Assembly: GCA_905250115.1 (NCBI GenBank)
Contig: CAJNOI010000130.1
Coordinates: 107,135-171,134 of the forward strand
Direction: 5' to 3'
DNA from: Adineta steineri
Taxonomy: Eukaryota > Rotifera > Eurotatoria > Adinetida > Adinetidae
DNA length: 64,000 bases
Shown: piece by piece, positions 61,461 to 64,000 of the stretch
Layout: each line of letters opens with the position of its first letter
Position numbering within the stretch: the stretch's first letter is position 1
The notes under the pieces: model-generated
The model's database searches: none
The model's input: the letters and a program-made list of their open reading frames with translations, nothing else
Told to the model about the DNA's origin: nothing
Translations under genes and position numbers: made by a program

Positions 61461-61568
61461 AGGATGTGGGTGTAGATCTTCTTACTCCTCTCCTCGTGAA
61501 GTTTTCGATTTACCTAACAGTACAGTATCAAGAAGTACTGTGTTCCTATCCGCCAACACCCTCACACT
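61461..61568. repeat. Short telomere-like inverted pair, upstream of the vWA-protease gene
   Basis: AGGATGTGGGTGTAG at 61461, a roughly 75-bp spacer containing an AGTACTG stretch, then CCGCCAACACCCTCACAC ending at 61568, 70 bp before the gene start. Confidence 0.6.
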
Positions 61569-61639
61569 TTTACCTCTTTCGCTTATTCTTTGATTTTTCT
61601 ATGTACGTATTAAATGCATTAACTTCAGATATATTTTAG

Positions 61640-63823
61640 ATGAAAATGCTTACGGGCGTACTCGTGGATGTCTCAGGCTCAATGAAGAATAGTCTTCAGT
61701 CTAATGTTACAGCGACAGATCAACAAATTACTCGCGCTGAATCTATATTCCGAACGATTATGAATATAACCAAACGTGAAGTCAATTGTTGCGAAGAGCA
61801 AGAGATATTCACATTGGCATTTGGTCTACAGGATGTATCTACATGTGATCTATTATCTTTACTGGATTATGTTAAAACGTTAAATGAGCCAACTGATGTC
61901 GATGGTCATGAATCTTTGATTCAGTTATTAGCGAATAATGGAGCACCACGTGCTGGTGAATACGTTAGAAAATATTTAACAAAAAATGAAGCATTGTTTC
62001 TTTACAATTTTTATTCTGAAGATACACCTAAGTTGACGGAACTTGTCGAACGGCTACCGGTCGTATGCAAAGAGACGCCTAATCTGATACATGTTGCATC
62101 GCAGGCTAGATCGCATGTCGAATCGTCGATCGACAGGCAGTTCGGATCGACATCGGATACCGCGTGGTTGATGAAAGCGTTCTTTAAATACTACGTCTGT
62201 TCAGGGTTCGAAGTGATAGCTGCATTATCTACCCCGAAAGAAACCGCACTGCAAGGTGGATTGAAAGTCATGGACATTGGATCGAAACTTGGAATTTGTT
62301 CGGACTCGACTGAAGTTGAAAGAGAAGCTACTAGAGAACAAGCTAATCGCGCGATGAAATATGCAAGAAATCAAATTCGTATACGCACTATACCAAAACT
62401 GAGAGAGATATCAAGACCAGTAAAGAAAACTTTAGAGTCCACTATCAATTTACTACAAGAAGTTGCTGGCACATCACCATCGCATAATTCATCTCAAACA
62501 AAAGATAATTTGTCAGCCGCGGAGCTCTCACTTCTTGTTGACTCTATTGAACCATATATCTATGGGAATACTCCCATGTGTGAGGCACTGGAATCAGCTC
62601 TCGATATGTTTCGTTCCGCCACTCACTCTCGTAAAGTCCTATTTCTACTGTCCGATGGAGAAGCAACAGATGGAGATCCTGTTCCGTTTGCTCAACAGCT
62701 TCGTGAGAACGGTGTCCTTGTTTTTATTTGTCTGCTGACATCTGAAAATATCCCTCATCCAAAAGCCTTATACTATGAGCCGGATCCACAATGGACCGAA
62801 GCACAACGTGCTATGTTCGAACTAAGTTCTACTGTAGAAAATACTCACTCAGCAATGTCAGTTCTCTTGGAACAAAATTGGAAACTCGCTGCTGCTGGAA
62901 AAAGCCGTTTGTTCGTACAAGTGAATCATCCTACTATGCTCGATGAGTTTTCAAATCTCGTTCGTCGTATCACAGAGAGTAACGATGCTTTATTGAATAT
63001 ATTCGGTCGTGTTTCATTAGATATGTACATAAATATATCGAACTCTAGTTTTGAACCAAAACTGCAACAAGGCGGTACATGCTATGCCAACGCAGTTACG
63101 ACTGTACTTCACTTAGCCATGCGTCGAATCGAAGGTCGAGAAGGTGGAACTCCCGATTTTGAAGTGGTGCGTGGCCAGTTGATAAATGAATATGGTACAA
63201 AAGGTGCTAACACTGAAGGTGTCCTTAATAAGTGGACTCGAGAATATCGCCTGCAATATAGAAAAGTTGATGAACCCGAGGCTCGACAAGCTATCAATGC
63301 ACGGCGTCCAGTGGTTACGAGATTTTCTTTATACAAGGAACAATGGGATGCTTTCAATCGTTTTTACCGGAATACACCACAAGGTATTTTCGAAATAAAT
63401 GACCTAGGTATTCATAGCTCGTTAACAAATAAAGATGGACACGCTGTAGTTCTAATAAAATGTGATCCGGAAAGTTTGACGTTCATGAACTCATGGGGTA
63501 CTTCTTTTGCAGATAAAGGTTTTTTCAAAGTTCGGAATCAATCTGTGCTAGACTTAAAGTTTTATGATGTCTACTGGACTTTGAATGATTTGAAGAGCAG
63601 CGAAATTGCGGCATATCAGTCTAAAACTAGAGAAATTGGAGAAAGAATCGCACGAAACTTACCACAAAGTGTTCAAACTTTGCCTTACGAATGTCCTAAG
63701 TGTCATCAATGCTCACCAGCAGTCGAGTTCATCGGTCATCTATGGGAAGCAACATGTCCAAAATGTAATGAAAACTTTAAGCCTACTTCATTAGGTCTCA
63801 TTTTGAACTCGTATACGCATTAG
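61640..63823 (+). CDS. vWA-like / papain-like protease / zinc-ribbon fusion protein, intronless
   Basis: 727 residues. The N-terminus starts directly with a von Willebrand A strand and MIDAS motif LTGVLVDVSGSM (Asp10, Ser12, Ser14). The other MIDAS parts come only after a mostly helical insertion: Thr311 in NTPMCEAL and Asp339 in LFLLSDGEATDGDP. From about residue 465 a papain-like (C1) domain follows: QQGGTCYANAV with Cys481, NKDGHAVVL with His601, and FMNSWGTSFADKGFFKV with Asn617, a complete catalytic triad. The end is a Cys4-type ribbon (Cys685, 688, 706, 709; Cys691 nearby). No signal peptide, propeptide or membrane segment, so cytosolic. The region is less AT-rich than its surroundings, has no intron, and a 3' splice site (TATATTTTAG) abuts the ATG. 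No family name known to me; function could be regulated proteolysis in a complex. Confidence 0.85.
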   Translation: MKMLTGVLVDVSGSMKNSLQSNVTATDQQITRAESIFRTIMNITKREVNCCEEQEIFTLAFGLQDVSTCDLLSLLDYVKTLNEPTDVDGHESLIQLLANNGAPRAGEYVRKYLTKNEALFLYNFYSEDTPKLTELVERLPVVCKETPNLIHVASQARSHVESSIDRQFGSTSDTAWLMKAFFKYYVCSGFEVIAALSTPKETALQGGLKVMDIGSKLGICSDSTEVEREATREQANRAMKYARNQIRIRTIPKLREISRPVKKTLESTINLLQEVAGTSPSHNSSQTKDNLSAAELSLLVDSIEPYIYGNTPMCEALESALDMFRSATHSRKVLFLLSDGEATDGDPVPFAQQLRENGVLVFICLLTSENIPHPKALYYEPDPQWTEAQRAMFELSSTVENTHSAMSVLLEQNWKLAAAGKSRLFVQVNHPTMLDEFSNLVRRITESNDALLNIFGRVSLDMYINISNSSFEPKLQQGGTCYANAVTTVLHLAMRRIEGREGGTPDFEVVRGQLINEYGTKGANTEGVLNKWTREYRLQYRKVDEPEARQAINARRPVVTRFSLYKEQWDAFNRFYRNTPQGIFEINDLGIHSSLTNKDGHAVVLIKCDPESLTFMNSWGTSFADKGFFKVRNQSVLDLKFYDVYWTLNDLKSSEIAAYQSKTREIGERIARNLPQSVQTLPYECPKCHQCSPAVEFIGHLWEATCPKCNENFKPTSLGLILNSYTH

Positions 63824-63913
63824 AAGAAAGCAATCGATCTTATTTTTCGTCTTTCATGATTTATTTATTTAAATATAAACGATTTCATTACTAATATCTA
63901 TTTCTAATAAAAT

Positions 63914-64000
63914 AGGGTGTGCGTGTGGGTGTTTTATTAGTTCATTATCTTTTCATTCACAACAGCCACACAGCCACCCACAGGGTGAGTGTGGGCTTGG
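63914..64000. repeat. Telomere-like inverted array at the window end
   Basis: GGGTGTGCGTGTGGGTGTT, spacer, CCACACAGCCACCCACAGG, then GGGTGAGTGTGGG running off the window. The array begins about 90 bp after the vWA-protease stop codon. Confidence 0.7.

Larger units (their letters stand above)
58457..61639. other. Gene-poor 3.2 kb with repeats
   Basis: No gene supported. Open frames at 59593-59790 and 60492-60680 lack motifs. It holds three telomere-like inverted pairs, a 47-bp tandem repeat and a hAT-like MITE, listed separately. Confidence 0.45.

Noticed and set aside
1..64000. CRISPR arrays, operons, ribosome binding sites, tRNA or rRNA genes
   Set aside because: Genome is eukaryotic by its introns; no regular direct-repeat/spacer array and no recognisable tRNA or rRNA sequence was seen on either strand, though a covariance-model search was not possible.

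Overview
The window looks like nuclear DNA of a bdelloid rotifer (Rotaria/Adineta type). Evidence: AT-rich sequence, genes split by very short GT-AG introns (about 50-100 nt), several orphan 7TM receptors, a decayed ADP-ribosyltransferase-TPR gene of a type expanded in bdelloids, enzymes more typical of fungi or plants than animals, and short interstitial arrays built on TGTGGG, the bdelloid telomere unit. This is inference from sequence alone. Exon joins were made by eye and checked for reading frame.

Layout. 0.5-8 kb: three tandem FkbM-type methyltransferase genes with the same intron position. 9.4-12.3 kb: a secreted glycerophosphodiester phosphodiesterase and an EGF-repeat membrane protein. 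15-18.7 kb: a 7TM receptor and an F-box protein. 20.2-26.3 kb: a BAHD-type acyltransferase with a frame break, a five-exon sterol-glucosyltransferase-like gene with a fused N-terminal sugar-binding-like domain, and a tail-anchored unknown. 26.5-42.2 kb: a 2.3-kb duplicated block (26561-28877 and 39785-42153), each copy holding a two-exon 7TM receptor. Between the copies lie an AGTACT-rich repeat, the ART-TPR pseudogene, a telomere-like array with an assembly gap, and a ten-exon mucin-stalk membrane protein.

43.6-47 kb: an ABCB transporter relic, a small membrane protein and a peroxisomal HSDL2-type SDR-SCP2 gene ending in SKL. 48.7-58.5 kb: a Cys-rich coiled-coil protein, a heavily broken TRPA-like channel pseudogene, a four-TM protein, a P450-like relic, and a second 7TM pair flanking an RBR ubiquitin ligase. 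58.5-64 kb: a gene-poor stretch with a hAT-like MITE and several telomere-like inverted arrays around one intronless gene that joins a von Willebrand A-like domain, a papain-like protease domain and a zinc ribbon.

The most unusual signals are: (1) short telomere-like arrays that always run G-rich then C-rich, as in telomere-to-telomere joints; (2) the vWA/papain/zinc-ribbon gene they bracket; (3) the sugar-binding/sterol glucosyltransferase fusion; (4) 3' splice sites directly before seven start codons, suggesting spliced-leader trans-splicing. The genes form no single pathway; themes are glycan or lipid modification, surface receptors, and decay of duplicated genes.
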